Shown: piece by piece, positions 1 to 11,282 of the stretch
Position numbering within the stretch: position 1 is the first letter of the stretch
Layout: every line of letters starts with the position of its first letter
NCBI GenBank assembly: GCA_020796225.1
Contig: CM036765.1
Coordinates: forward strand, 35,740,066-35,804,065
Reading direction: 5' to 3'
Length of the DNA: 64,000 bases
DNA from: Arion vulgaris
Taxonomy: Eukaryota; Mollusca; Gastropoda; Stylommatophora; Arionidae
Translations under genes and position numbers: made by a program
Notes under the pieces: generated by a model
What the model was told of the DNA's origin: nothing
Database searches by the model: none
Seen by the model: the letters and a program-made list of their open reading frames with translations, nothing else

Positions 1-76
1 TTAAAGCTCCCACCCCTTGATTAACGTCAAGAATGGACAATCAATTCCATTATCCACCCGGGGAAAGACAATAGAC
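1..76. repeat. Dispersed repeat, copy 1
   Basis: This stretch matches 21424-21500 almost base for base, including TTAAAGCTCCCACCCCT at the start and GGGAAAGACAATAGAC at the end. It is cut off by the window edge. The second copy lies just after a LINE-Z tail, so it may be LINE untranslated sequence; that is inference. Confidence 0.6.
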
Positions 77-491
77 ATACTAAGAAACGATCTGAAAGTA
101 GAGTAAGATTATTTTTTATGTGTAGCCTCGCCTCAACAGACTGATCACCATGTGCTTAGAGCTGATTAGTATCTGGTCATTGCTTAACATCACGTAAACG
201 TGGTTGACTCCCATCTGTTGTTCTACATTGTTGAAAAATAATTACTGTGTAGCAGGATAATTATTTTTGATAAACGAGCAACACCATGTTTTGGGCTGTT
301 ATTTGTAGACTATATTATATTCAAGTCTTGAAGCAAGTCTTAAACGGCAGACATAGCATTTAAAATTAGACAATAAATCCCTAACATCCCTACAATGAAA
401 ATATGGGACTAAAAACTAAATAGATGCTAAAAACTAGGAAAAAAGGAAGATAATAATAATTAAATATACACATAGCGTATACACATATATA
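77..491. other. No gene recognised
   Basis: AT-rich sequence with stops in all frames. I see no recognisable protein, tRNA-like element or tandem array. Confidence 0.5.
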
Positions 492-655
492 CAGTGGCGG
501 CTCGTCATTAAGGGTCAGTGGGGCCGAGCCCCACCAAAAATAAGGTGTAACGTATATTTATTATTTTATACATTAAAATATAACCTAACCGAAACCATGA
601 TATTTGCGAAAATTTATGTCTGGCCCCAACAACAAAAATGATCACTAGCCGCAGC

Positions 656-657
<2 letters not shown>
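492..657. mobile_element. hAT-like MITE, copy 1
   Basis: A 166-bp non-autonomous element with no coding capacity. It begins CAGTGGCGGCTCGTCATTA and ends with a degraded inverted counterpart (CCGCAGCTG). It is flanked by the perfect 8-bp duplication CATATATA. The 8-bp target duplication and CAG...CTG ends fit the hAT superfamily (family knowledge; the assignment is inferred). Related copies lie at 10087, 12604, 56211 and 61435. Confidence 0.75.
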
Positions 658-698
<41 letters not shown>

Positions 699-715
699 AT
701 ATATATATATATATA
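658..715. repeat. (AT)n microsatellite
   Basis: Nearly pure AT dinucleotide run directly after the MITE. The right-hand target duplication lies inside it. Confidence 0.9.
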
Positions 716-730
716 CACTCACACATATAT

Positions 731-925
731 TATGGAGCATGATAGAGACAGTATTAAGAAGCATGGAATATAGCGAGTTCATGAGGTCACAATGTACCAT
801 ATAAAGATTTAAAACGATTTTCAAGAGCAAATCGACAACAATCATCAGAGGAACATGATCAGATGGCTGTGACATGGCTCTCGCAAGTTCCCCAGTTCCA
901 TTGAAATTAGTGGCTGCAGGGTGAA
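731..925 (-). mobile_element. Penelope-like element fragment (GIY-YIG end)
   Basis: The minus strand aligns by eye with the 3' coding end of the Penelope-like copies at 16455-16640 and 20460-20650. Shared strings include TCACAGCCATC, GATCATGTTCCTC and CTTCTTAATACTGTC. The frame is destroyed and the rest of the element is absent, so this is an old 5'-truncated remnant. Confidence 0.65.
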
Positions 926-1106
926 GCTAGAATCGGGCCTATATATTTCTCTGTATATTGTATACATATATATATATATATATACATTTACATACTTCGT
1001 TTTATATATATCTTTCTATCTATCTGTATGTTTATTTCCATCTATCGCCTTTTCTCGTAACTTTTCTGCAAGATCGTCGCCATTTTTTCTAAAATTTTAT
1101 GTGTAA

Positions 1107-1111
1107 ATATA

Positions 1112-1194
<83 letters not shown>
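1107..1194. repeat. (TA)n microsatellite
   Basis: An uninterrupted TA dinucleotide tract of about 85 bp. Confidence 0.9.
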
Positions 1195-1197
<3 letters not shown>

Positions 1198-1204
1198 ACA
1201 TATG

Positions 1205-1302
1205 ACTGAAAACGTGGCATATCTTTTACAGGACGGCGCCAACCACAGTAAACGAGTCGTTGATTTTCTAGGCACCATTTATACGTTCAGTAGTTTGCCA
1301 TA
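1205..1302 (-). mobile_element. SINE-B 3' fragment
   Basis: Antisense 3' half of the tRNA-derived SINE-B family. It contains the family tail (CATATCTTTTACAGGACG on this strand) and the core (TTCTAGGCACCATTTATACG, TAGTTTGCCA). The tRNA-like head is missing. Confidence 0.65.
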
Positions 1303-1324
1303 ATATATATATATGTACATCTTT

Positions 1325-1535
1325 TCATATCTTCCTCTATCACATCTCTCTCTATCTCCTCTATCTGATCTCTCTCTCTATCTCCTCTCTCTATATCATC
1401 TCTCTTTATCATCTCTCGATATCACATCTCTCTATATCATCTCCCTGTATCATCTTCCTCTATCACCTCTCTCTATCTCCTCTCTCTATCTCATCTCTCT
1501 CTATCATCTCTCTATAACTCTATCTCGCTCTCTTT
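1325..1535. repeat. CT-rich simple repeat (TCTCTATC-type)
   Basis: Imperfect repeats of CTCTCTATCTC, CATCTCTCTATC and similar. The 100-codon open frame across it is low-complexity translation and not a gene. Confidence 0.85.
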
Positions 1536-1559
1536 CTATGTTTATTTATTTAATTATAT

Positions 1560-1812
1560 CTTCTTCTTCTTCTTTGCGTTCGTTCTTTACAACCAATTTC
1601 AATCACTCTTTGTGATATGTTTGATCTTTGCCAAGAACGTGTATACGTTGTGCATTGGTTTGATATGCCCTAAACGCAGACTTCTACACGTTTAGGACAC
1701 ATGCATCCGATTTCATCCAAACCTCCTTAGTCGCCTCTTACGACACGCGTGGCAGGTAACAGTGGTTCTATTCTTTACACCCCAAATTTGGGCCTCGGTA
1801 ACCACTCAGGCG
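1560..1812 (-). mobile_element. SINE-C, full length
   Basis: A 253-bp antisense copy flanked by the 9-bp duplication TAATTATAT (1551-1559 and 1813-1821). In sense orientation the family starts near CGCCCGAGTGGTTACCGG, has the core GTCGTAAGAGGCGACTAA followed by GAAATCGGATG, and ends in a short (GAA)n tail. There is no open frame. Confidence 0.85.
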
Positions 1813-2204
1813 TAATTATATATATCTATCTCCTTTCTTTCTCACTTCTCTGCAAGCTCATCGATATATTTGCTAACCTTCTTATTACGTTTTTTCTAGA
1901 TTTGGTTTCACTTTCGGAAGTTTTGTTGAATTTCTTACACATAAAACAAACGGCTTCAACATTTTAATTAAACGAGAAATCAAACGTGCTGGAGAAGTCA
2001 TGAAAACGAAATTACATTTCAGTGAACATGATTGATCAATCATCAATGTGATCAAACATGGTACTAGTTTGAAACTGGAATTGATTCTTCTGTTAACAAA
2101 TTGTGTACGTTGCATTGCTTACATTTATTCTAGACATTATATGAGACAACACACACAAGAGTCAGTCATGCTGCACTCTTTAGATAGATAGGAATTAATT
2201 ATAT

Positions 2205-2560
2205 ATTCAACAACATCCTCATTATTCTCATCATTATCATCATTATATCATCATGATCATCATCATCACCATCTTCATCATCATCATCATTATCATCATC
2301 ATCATCATCATATCATCACCACTATATCATCATCATCATCAATATTATTATTATCATCATCATTATATCATGCTCATCATCATTCTCATCATCCTCATCA
2401 TTATCATCATTATCTGATCATCATCATCATCCTCATTATCGTCATCTTCTTCATCATCATTATCATCCTCATCATTATCATCATTATCTGATCATCATCC
2501 TCATTATCGTCATCTTCTTCATCATCATTATCATCCTCATCAACATCCTCATCATTCTCA
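2205..2560. repeat. (TCA)n / (ATC)n microsatellite
   Basis: About 350 bp of imperfect TCA/TCAT repeats, including an internal near-duplication of roughly 70 bp (about 2395-2470 and 2470-2540). The acidic or methionine-rich peptides from this region are artefacts. Confidence 0.95.
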
Positions 2561-2905
2561 TCAACAGTCCTTGTACCGTCAAAGAGAAACAGAAAACAGA
2601 TACAACAAATTTCCACTCAATGAACTGTTTTGGATTTTTGCGTGCGTTTCTCTAGCTGTATATTTTTTAACAGTATGGGGTTGCCAGCCACAAAACCCTT
2701 CACTTTTAATACACATTTCATGATATACAAAATACAAACAATGGATCTATTCTTTTCTATACCGGAAAACATACTGAAGATATAGTCTGCAGTGAGAAAT
2801 TACAAAACAAAATAATATGTTTGAACAGTTTAAAAACATTTGATATGTAGAAACAGATCATGGTGTAACTATATCAACTGTCAAGACAATAAAACAGACT
2901 ACTAT
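2561..2905. other. No gene recognised
   Basis: AT-rich intergenic sequence without a recognisable product. The last 9 bp are the target duplication of the next SINE. Confidence 0.45.
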
Positions 2906-3158
2906 CTTCTTCTTCTTTGCGTTCGTTCTTTATGACCAATTTTAATCACTCTTTGTGATATGTTTGATCTTTGCCAAGAACGTGTATGCGTTGCATATCG
3001 GTTTGGTAGGCCCCTAAACACATAGACTTCTACACGTTTAGGACACATGCATCCGATTTCAGCCAAACCTCCTTAGTCGCCTCTTACGACATGCGTGGCA
3101 GGTAACAGTGGTTCTATTCTTTACACCCCAAGTTGGGCCCCGGTAACCACTCGGGCGG
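2906..3158 (-). mobile_element. SINE-C, full length
   Basis: Antisense copy flanked by the 9-bp duplication GACTACTAT (2897-2905 and 3159-3167). The (GAA)n tail appears on this strand as TCTTCTTCTT at the left edge. Confidence 0.85.
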
Positions 3159-3179
3159 GACTACTATAAAAACATAGAA

Positions 3180-3545
3180 ATAAATAACTATACTGACAAA
3201 ACACAAAGTTATCAGCTGTGATATTGGAAGACAGTTTAATATTGAATAACTATACTGACAAAACACAAAGTTATCAGCTGTGATATTGGAAGACAGTTTA
3301 ATATTGTTTAAGGTAACTGACAATTAACACAAAATATTTGTTTTAAAAGTTTATGAATTTAACTATACATTGTACAACACGTTATGCTGTAATATTGAAG
3401 ACAGTTTAATATTGAATAACTATACTGACAAAACACAAAGTTATCAGCTGTGATTTTGGGAAGACAGTTTAATATTGAATAACTATACTGACAAAACACA
3501 AAGTTATCAGCTGTGATATTGGAAGACAGTTTAATATTGTTTCAA
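3180..3545. repeat. 62-bp tandem repeat
   Basis: Imperfect copies of a roughly 62-bp unit beginning AACTATACTGACAAAACAC and containing TTATCAGCTGTGATATTGG. Units start near 3185, 3247, 3418 and 3481, with divergent sequence between the second and third. Confidence 0.85.
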
Positions 3546-3679
3546 GGTGATAACATGCACTAATGTAACATGAACACATATTTGTATAAAAATGTACGCA
3601 ATTAACAATACATTGGTTAGCAAAAACTTGTTGTAAATAGTACAGATACATAAATGTGTACATAAGGGGGTTAAAGTTA

Positions 3680-3905
3680 ATTGCATATCCTTTACAGGAC
3701 TTTGCGAATCAACCCCAGCTTTGTAACGCTGTTTGTGATTTTTCTAGGCATTATTACGTTTGCCATTGCTTTCTGAACGTGTGGTGCCATCGTCCCTTTG
3801 TAAAAATTCACGCGAAACAATTTGCAACCAAACTGTCCACAGCGTGATTCGAACTCAGAACGTCGGGTTAATAGACCGAGTCACTATCCCCTAAGCCACA
3901 GACGC
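3680..3905 (-). mobile_element. SINE-B (tRNA-derived)
   Basis: In sense orientation this has a tRNA-like head (GGCTTAGGGGATAGTGACTC; B-box-like GAGTTCGAATCAC), the core GAAAGCAATGGCAAAC...TGCCTAGAAAAATCAC and the tail TCCTGTAAAGGATAT. It is nearly the same as the copy at 22281-22530 in opposite orientation. Confidence 0.8.
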
Positions 3906-4274
3906 CATACCAAAAGTGGGTACAAAATCTGTTCTGAACTTCATCAATAAACAACGCATTAAATGATTCGCCCGATAAGAACACTATTACTCCGATATAG
4001 TGGAAATAAAGCAAAAACCCGTCCACGCAAAAGGTGGATCTCGAATAATAGAGGCTACGAATAACATTATTTATGAAGTGCACACAAAGACGTTCTAGAA
4101 ATCTCTCTTATCCGACGCTGGATCAAAACAGGATATAGAGAAAGAAGAAAGTGAAGATAGAATTGAGAAAAGTACATTATGTTGAGATTGATGACTAAGA
4201 AATACATTATGTTGAAATAAGCTGACAAAGATCAGTTTATTTGTGCCAGGCATGCAGTTGTAAGGGAATGAACG

Positions 4275-4465
4275 TGCGGATGGCTTGCAGGTATGGTTGA
4301 GGATGGCTTGCAGGTAGGTTAGTCAGTATGGCTTGCAGTTATGGCTGCAGGTATATTAGTATACTTATGTTGAGAGATGCTGTGTCAGGTATTTGCAGGA
4401 TGGTTGAGGATGGCTGCAGGATGGCTTGCAGGTATGGCTTGCAGGTATGGCTTGCAGGTATGGCT
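4275..4465. repeat. 15-bp tandem repeat (GGCTTGCAGGTATGG)
   Basis: Imperfect direct repeats of GGCTTGCAGGTATGG and the variant GGTTGAGGATGGCTGC. They lead into the LINE-I fragment, so the first ~18 residues of the open frame there are repeat-derived. Confidence 0.85.
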
Positions 4466-4479
4466 GCTGTCCAAAGCGA

Positions 4480-4746
4480 CGAGCAATGGACCAGGCTGAT
4501 ATTATAAATTCCTTAAGGGAGAGAGGACGTGTACATGGTTCACGTAATAGCGGTGAATCCACAACACTAACCAGACTGCAAGAACTCAAAGTTAAGTGTG
4601 GTGTAGCTCGACAAGAACGCTATGCTGGCAGACAAAGGAAAATTGTAAACCAACAAAGAACCGGTGTCGTTAGTCGCCACACGCTGATGGACATACTGAG
4701 GGAGAGATCGGAGCACTTATGGACTAATTTGTTCGACGTGCAGTGA
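4480..4746 (+). pseudogene. LINE-I ORF2 C-terminal fragment
   Basis: The frame encodes the extreme C-terminus of an RNase H-bearing non-LTR retrotransposon. It contains RHTLMDILRERSEHLWT, preceded by a basic NQQRTG stretch. Other copies here show the same block as SMHTLRYML...EHLWVCLECN (31966-32200, minus) and EHLCTCPECN (61970, minus). In this copy the terminal Cys cluster is lost to a frame change and stop. Catalytic domains are absent. It lies between copies of a 33-bp minisatellite. Confidence 0.6.
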
Positions 4747-4764
4747 TGGTGATCCGACGACTAA

Positions 4765-5035
4765 ACTAAACTAAACATTATGTTGAGATTGATGGCTAAG
4801 AAAAAGTACATTATGTTGAGATTGATGGCTAAGAAAAAGTACATTATGTTGAGATTGATGACTAAGAAAAAGTACATTATGTTGAGATTGATGATTAAGA
4901 AAAAGTACATTATGTTGAGATTGATCTAGGACTTTGAGTGATGTAAGAAAAAGTACATTATGTTGAGATTGATGACTGAGAAAAAATACATTATGTTAGT
5001 TTTGTGAAAGAAATTGATTGATGGCTAAGAAAAGG
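4765..5035. repeat. 33-bp minisatellite
   Basis: About seven imperfect copies of a unit containing AAGTACATTATGTTGAGATT and GATGGCTAAG. One to two further copies at about 4165-4215 lie on the other side of the LINE-I fragment, so the array has been split or expanded twice. Confidence 0.85.
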
Positions 5036-5224
5036 TCTAGCTATTGTTTCAGATAGTGAAAATAGTAATTTGACGAAGGACTGGGTTAGTTAATTAGTAT
5101 TAAGGTAATAGGCGTGTGAATAACTGAGTAAGTTAATCAATGTGTAGGTAAGATGTGAACAAATATGTAAGCTTGTCAGTTAGTGTATTTGTAATTAGTG
5201 AGTCACTAGCTGTGACTGCCAAAT

Positions 5225-6624
5225 AATCAGTGTGAAAGTAATACATGAATGAACATGTGAGTTAGTCAGTAGCAAGTAATACATAAATGAACATGTGAGT
5301 TAGTCAGTAGCAAGTAATACATAAATGAACATGGGAGTAAGTCAATAGAAAGTAATACATGAATGAACATATGAGTTAGTCAGTAGCAAGTAATACATAA
5401 ATGAACATGTGAGTTAGTCAGTAGCAAGTAATACATGAATGAACATATGAGTTAGTCAGTAGCAAGTAATACATAAATGAACATGTGAGTTAGTCAGTAG
5501 AAGGTAATACATAAATGAACATGTGAGTAAGTCAGTAGAAGGTAATAATTAATAATGTGTAGTAAGATGTGAACAAAACATGTAGTTAGTCTGTAAAGTA
5601 ATAAGTGATATTTGTACATAGAGTATACATGAATGAACAATGGAGTTATGTGAAAGTAATACATAAAAGAACATGTGAGTTAGTCAGTAGCAAGTAATAC
5701 ATAAATGAACATGTGAGTTAGTCAGTAGAAGGTAATACATAAATGAACATGGAGTAGTCATAGAAAGTAATACATAAATGAACATGTGAGTTAGTCAGTA
5801 GCAAGTAATACATAAATGAACATGTGAGTTAGTCAGTAGAAAGTAATACATAAAAGAACATGTGAGTTAGTCAGTAGCAAGTAATACATAAATGAACATG
5901 TGAGTTAGTCAGTAGAAAGTAATACATAAATGAACATGTGAGTTAGTCAGTAGCAAGTAATACATAAATGAACAGTGAGTTAGTCAGTAAAGTAATACAT
6001 AATGAACATGAGTTAGTCAGTAGAAAGTAATACATAAATGAACATGTGAGTTAGTCAGTAGAAAGTAATACATAAATGAACATGTGAGTTAGTCAGTAGA
6101 AAGTAATACATAAATGAACATGTGAGTTAGTCAGTAGAAAGTAATACATAAATGAACATGTGAGTTAGTCAGTAGAAAGTAATACATAAATGAACATGTG
6201 AGTTTTGAAGTACATAAATGAAAGTTAGTATACAAGTAAACATAATGAACATGTGAGTTAGTCAGTAGAAAGTAATACATAAATGAACATGTGAGTTAGT
6301 CAGTAGCAAGTAATACATAAATGAACATGTGAGTTAGTCAGTAGCAAGTAATACATAAATGAACATGTGAGTTAGTCAGTAGAAGTAATACATAAATGAA
6401 CATGTGAGTAGTCAGTAGAAGTAATACATAATGAACTATGTGAGTAAGGGGCAATAGAAAGTAATACATGAATGAACATGTGAGTAGTCAGTAGAGTAAT
6501 ACATAAATGAACATGTGAGTTAGTCAGTAGAAGGTAATACATAAATGAACATGTGAGTTAGTCAGTAGCAAGTAATACATACATGAACATGTGAGTTAGT
6601 CAGTAGAAAGTAATACATAAATGA
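5225..6624. repeat. 38-bp minisatellite, main block
   Basis: Roughly 35 copies of a 38-bp unit containing TAATACATAAATGAACATGT and GAGTTAGTCAGTAGAA. Early units are diverged; the block from about 5690 is more uniform, with deletions of 1-4 bp. The array continues at 7814-7855 after a LINE insertion. Confidence 0.95.
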
Positions 6625-7813
6625 TGGCACGTGTACTTGACGAAGGGAGCTGTCGGAAGCCTTCCATGTCACCAACGGCGTCAAACAGGGCTGTGTACTG
6701 GCCCCAACACTCTTCAGCATGATGTTTGCTGCCATGCTCACGGATGTCTTTTGGGAAGGCGACGAACATGGGGTAAAGATTAGATACAGGACAGACGGTA
6801 ACCTATTCAATCTTCGGAGGTTGATGACTGTGCCTCGCTACCAACTCTGAGGAAGAAATGCAGACTTACATGGACAAGTTCTCAATGGCCTGTGATAGGT
6901 TTGGCCTCACCATTAACACCAAAAAAACAGAGGGCATGTTCCAGCCGGCCCCTAGAGAATAGTATTACGATCCAGTCATCAACATTAAACACCAGCGTCT
7001 CCAGTCAACGGACAACTTTGCTTATCTTGGCAGCCTCCTATCCAGATCGGCAAACATAGATTCTGAGGTCCACAATAGGATATCCAAAGCCAGTGCTGCG
7101 TTCCGAAGGTTACGTGTCACTGTGTGGGAACGGAAGGGGATAAGCATAGTCACAAAGCTGAAAGTTTACCAGGCCATAGTGCTAACCACGCTGCTGTACG
7201 CAAGCGAGACATGGACAGTGTATAGCAGACACGCAAGAAAATTAAACCATTTCCACACAAGCTGTCTATGCAGAATACTAAAAATAAACTGGCAGGACAA
7301 AATTCCAGACAGCGAAGTCCTCACAAGAGCAAAGATCCCAAGCGTCAACACCCTGTTGCAGAAGGCCCAACTGAGATGGGTCGGTCACGTTGCTCGAATG
7401 CCTGATAAACGCATCCCAAAACAGTTGATGTATGGCGAGCTTGAAGGGGCAGACGTTTAGCTGGTGGACAGAAAAACGCTTTAAAGACACTCTTAAAGTG
7501 TCTCTGAAATGCTTCGATATAGACAATACGTGCTGGGAATCCTTGCGCAAGATCGCCAAATGTGGCGCTGTAACAACAAAAGAGGAACCCGAATAGCTGA
7601 GAATCATCGTATTGTTGAGTCACAGAGAAAACGAGCAGCGCGAAAAGATAGAGCACACAACACGCACATGTCTAACCTTGATCATGTATGCCCCACCTGT
7701 GGTCGGGGATTCTGTTCTAGGATTGGACTCTACAGTCACCTCCGCACACACCAGAGAGGTGCAACAGTACACGTCTGAGATTGTTGTCATCATCGCTTGC
7801 GATGGACGGCTAT
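6625..7813 (+). mobile_element. 5'-truncated LINE inserted in the 38-bp minisatellite
   Basis: This is the 3' end of a non-LTR retrotransposon ORF. RT blocks are visible: NGVKQGCVLAP (about 6675), FGLTINTKKTEGM (about 6900), FAYLGSLLS (about 7015) and LLYASETWTVY (about 7195). A C2H2-like finger CPTCGRGFC...SHLRTH ends the protein near 7690-7760. The region of the catalytic FADD box (about 6810-6840) is deleted and frameshifted, with further stops at about 6960 and 7458, so it is dead. The 14-bp sequence TAATACATAAATGA occurs at both edges (6611-6624 and 7814-7827), giving an exact target-site duplication. There is no poly(A) tail; the 3' end is ...GATGGACGGCTAT. Confidence 0.85.
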
Positions 7814-7855
7814 TAATACATAAATGAACATGTGAGTAAGTCAGTAGAAGGTAAT
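7814..7855. repeat. 38-bp minisatellite, continuation
   Basis: One last unit of the array at 5225-6624, separated from it by the LINE insertion. Its first 14 bp are the right target-site duplication. Confidence 0.9.
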
Positions 7856-7857
7856 AC

Positions 7858-8335
7858 TTATCACAATCTGAATGTATCTTCTCAGACGTCTCCCTCTTCC
7901 CCTCTTTGCCAGGATACCTCCAATAATAATGGCCTTCTCCAACCTTTCGTGGCATTTTTACCTGACCAAAATACTTCAATTTTCTCATTCTTATTTGTTT
8001 CCAAAACAAAACAAAAAAACATGAAATTTCTCATTCTTATTTGTTTCAAAAAAACAAAAAAACATGAAATTTCTCATTCTTATTTGTATCATCAGCCAGT
8101 TTGATTTTGAGTTCTTTCTGGGTAGATTTATTTGTTTTATTTCTGTCCATGATATACAGGTGACTCCTCTACAGCACTTGTATTCAAAAGCACAAATATG
8201 TTTTTACTCCCTGTTTAATGTCCATACTTGACACCCGTACGTCGCCACTGGGAATATGCATGCTCTTAGTAATCTCATCTTTGTATTAAGACACGTGTCA
8301 GCAAGTACAATTCTCAATATTCTGAAATGCAGTTA
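7858..8335 (-). pseudogene. LINE-W ORF2 C-terminal fragment
   Basis: The minus strand encodes a decayed RT C-terminus resembling RMRKLKYFG, as found at 33850-34090 and 43445-43750 (plus). Its upstream part (8110-8290) matches 59490-59850 (minus), including TTTTGAGTTCTTTCTG and CATGCTCTTAGTA. Several AT-rich slippage insertions interrupt it (about 8000-8080). No intact frame remains. Confidence 0.6.
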
Positions 8336-9365
8336 AAGTTCCATTAACACAGACTGTTTGCTTTTAATCAACTGAATAAAATGATCACCAATCGCGAGTC
8401 AGAGAATTCATATTGTTTCTTGTTAAAGAAAGGGGACTATTTCTAGTTTTAACTTTCTTCACATATGAGACATTGTATCATCTTACCAGGTATTTGAAAA
8501 GTTAAAATAATCGTCTGTAAAGAAGTAAAAATTCTTATGAATTTCATCAGGTGATGCTACACAATCAGAATGTTATGGTAGGTTTACAATAAGACGTATG
8601 TACATAATATGCCCATTTTCTTGTAAGCAACAGCGCCATAATGGCATATGGCTAAGATACTAACATTCTTGGGCCAATTATAGTCCATCTTACTGAGCGG
8701 CAAAATGAAGATGTTTGATTCCATCCTGATGGCACCACTGCACACAGCTGTTGCATTACTTCATTTTTGAAAAACATCTTTGAAAATTGAATCATTTTTT
8801 TTTGGAATCTGATCTGCTCCATCTCTAGACCTAAGTCCACCGTCTATTATCGGTGAGGTACACTGGCAGAAAAAGTTTACTAGAACAATGCACACACAGT
8901 GGACTTAAAACATAAATAATCACCAGCATTCATCAAATCTCAACAAACATTCTACAGATGGTCTGAGAAAACATAACAAAGAGTGCGCAAATATGCCTTG
9001 AAGACCGCGGAGAACATTTCCGACCTCTATTGAAAAAATAATACAATATAATAAAAATATTACAATAATACAATAATGTCATCGTGACAAGTGCTATTTT
9101 ACCGAATACATGACAGACGAGCGCAGTAATGCTTGGACGACAGCAACAACCGATGTCGCAAATGTTCAAATAGCAGAAAAGTCATGTCGACACTAACCTC
9201 ATAATCATAATTCACGTGGGTATAAACTTGTAGGCTGTAAAATTAATGTACAGAGATTTTTTTAACACCTGTATAGCTCAAAAATGCAGATTAATTTAGC
9301 ATTGTTTATTTTCTAAGAATACGTATTGGTTGTTTACTGAACCAAAGTCATTCTCGGGTGAGACC
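8336..9365. other. No gene recognised
   Basis: About 1 kb of AT-rich sequence. A 62-codon minus-strand frame at 8652-8840 and a 78-codon one at 8933-9169 have no family features I recognise. Confidence 0.45.
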
Positions 9366-9455
9366 ATGGCTGATCAGTCTACGCCAACAGATATCAAAGT
9401 GTATGCACACTGATGGTTTCACTGGTTTAACATGCTAAACAGTCTAATGTGGTGT
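9366..9455 (-). mobile_element. LINE-I C-terminal fragment
   Basis: The minus strand reads TISVHTL in register with the conserved TISMHTL block of the copy at 31966-32200. It is short and frame-damaged. Confidence 0.4.
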
Positions 9456-9581
9456 ATCAGGAAATGAGCAGATAAGCTGGTTAAGGAGGGAACAAAACTG
9501 ATACAACATAAACACCAGAAGGGAGATATTTCCATCAAGGAAACAGCATTTCAGTTCATCAGACATGGATTAATCGCAACT

Positions 9582-9924
9582 TTAAAGGTCAACTTTGTTA
9601 TTGCATTCCATAAGTTCATCACCATACCAACAGTAACCTGTTTGAATTCGAAAGCACCGAAACATTATAAGTAAACATGCCATAAATATCCCAAGTACCT
9701 TTAATTGGTGGTTTGTTAACCAGAGTATCAGGGATGATGTAGTATGTATCATTACGTTGATCTTGTGACGCATTACGTTTCTGGCCACTACCTTTTTTCA
9801 GTAATTTACCATGTAGAGTTTGCAAGATGAACGTATGGGTTTCTGCTGAACAATCTTGAAATATACCCATGTTTATGAAGAGGTCATAAATTGATATGCA
9901 GCCAGTCATCAGGTACCACATCAT
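9582..9924 (-). other. Unidentified open frame (about 101 codons)
   Basis: A minus-strand frame (9619-9924) encodes a non-repetitive peptide including QTLHGKLLKKG and TYYIIPDTLVNKPPIKG. The neighbouring frame upstream (9930-10080) also stays open over a similar-looking stretch (SYSPASWSDGLQCHHMKQ), so together they may be a frameshifted pseudogene of about 170 codons. I recognise no domain. It is followed directly by a hAT-like MITE. Confidence 0.25.
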
Positions 9925-10086
9925 TTTGTATACTGTTGTTGAAATCCATCACAACGATATTAATACCGCTCTCTTCCAACTGTTTCATGTGATGACACTG
10001 GAGACCGTCAGACCATGAAGCAGGGCTGTAACTGAATATGGAATTATTTACTACATCTTGATTTTTTCTGAAATCAGTGAAAGGTT

Positions 10087-10157
10087 CAGTGGCGGATGGG
10101 GGTCATTTTTACTGGTGGGGCCCGACGCCACTGGCCCATAATGACGAGCAGCCACTA
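10087..10157. mobile_element. hAT-like MITE, copy 2 (internally deleted)
   Basis: A 71-bp derivative with ends CAGTGGCGGATGG and GACGAGCAGCCACTA. The flanking octamers GAAAGGTT and GTAAGGTT match at 7 of 8 positions. Only the terminal regions of the family remain. Confidence 0.6.
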
Positions 10158-10429
10158 GTAAGGTTCATTAGTTCTGGTAATATCACGATAAACATTTATA
10201 ATCGGATGGCAGTCCTCCGTGTCGCCGTTTCCTGTCTCAACCACAAAACGAGAAAAGAATCTCTGCCTTCTTTCGGTCTCGTTTTCAACAAGGCGCCTGG
10301 CGAGTGCTGTAAATTAGGACTGCTAGAATTGGTGTAGTCACTTAACATCACAGACATGTCTTATGAAAGCCTCCAATAACTCACCATTTGTTTCGCTTGC
10401 CAATTCTTTTGAGATCATTAGTGGCCTTG

Positions 10430-10495
10430 TGCCGGACAATATGTGGCCTTGTACCAGACAATATGTGGCTTTGTACCGGACAATATGTGAAACAT
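10430..10495. repeat. Short tandem repeat, about 25 bp x 3
   Basis: Three imperfect copies of GTGGCCTTGTACCGGACAAT. Confidence 0.8.
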
Positions 10496-10557
10496 GGTAA
10501 CCCCCAGAACTAAACAACTAAGATAACTAGTGTATGCAATAATGCCAATTCATATCT

Positions 10558-11215
10558 AACATATCATCATTGGCCTCTTTGTCTCAGGAGACAATAGGTG
10601 TTGCGTCACGTAGTGACCTCTCCGTGACGCATGCCTGGGCGATTTTTATGGAGTAGCTGAGTTGCCCAAGCGTCAACTACCCTCTCTCGACCTCGCTGAT
10701 AGAATCCAGAGGAGTGCAAGCACGACATCTGGTATCAGTTCGGTTGCAGAAGCTGCCGGTAGGACATCACTTGATGCCTGTCCGCCTTAGGGGCTCCGCT
10801 CCGGATTTTCTGTTTGGGTTCCCATAGCCTTTGCCTCTCCCGAGGCTCCCACAAGGCAGTGGGGCTATTAGCCTATAGCTGGGTGTCTGGATCGTGGATA
10901 TCAGGGTAAATCCACTGATATCACAAGTCTGGGGGGCCAGACCTCCACCGAGATTTTTTTGTCGGGTTAACTCCCCAAAAACAAAAAAAACAAAAAAACC
11001 TAGAGGAGTCCATCTTTCTAGACGAGCCATTGCCCCGTTAGCCTTTGACCTCACAGTCAGTTTCCCGGTCTACACCGCTGGGAGGTGGGGTTGACTTGTG
11101 TGTTCTGAGGGTCATCAGCAGGTTACTAATTTCACTTTTCGCCCCTCCTAAGAGAGACTAGCCGATCCCAACCCTGCCAGTGTAGGGCTAGGCTCAGGAC
11201 ACACCTTGTAGACCA
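10558..11215 (+). mobile_element. GC-rich dispersed repeat with a short palindrome
   Basis: This block starts with ATCATTGGCCTCTTTGTCTC and a near-perfect palindrome (TTGTCTC/GAGACAA). The same start occurs at about 38772 (CATCATTGGCAGCTTTGTCTC). The body is markedly more GC-rich than its surroundings and ends near CAGGACACACC. It has no credible reading frame. I cannot assign a superfamily; the shared start indicates a mobile origin. Confidence 0.45.
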
Positions 11216-11282
11216 TCTCACATATGTTACTACATTAATACAATAGAAAGTGTTAGTATTTTTGTTAATAAGGACATCACTC

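Noticed and set aside
5225..6624. CRISPR-like array
   Set aside because: Repeats are contiguous without unique spacers and the DNA is eukaryotic; this is a minisatellite. The same holds for the 23-bp array at 34690-35350.
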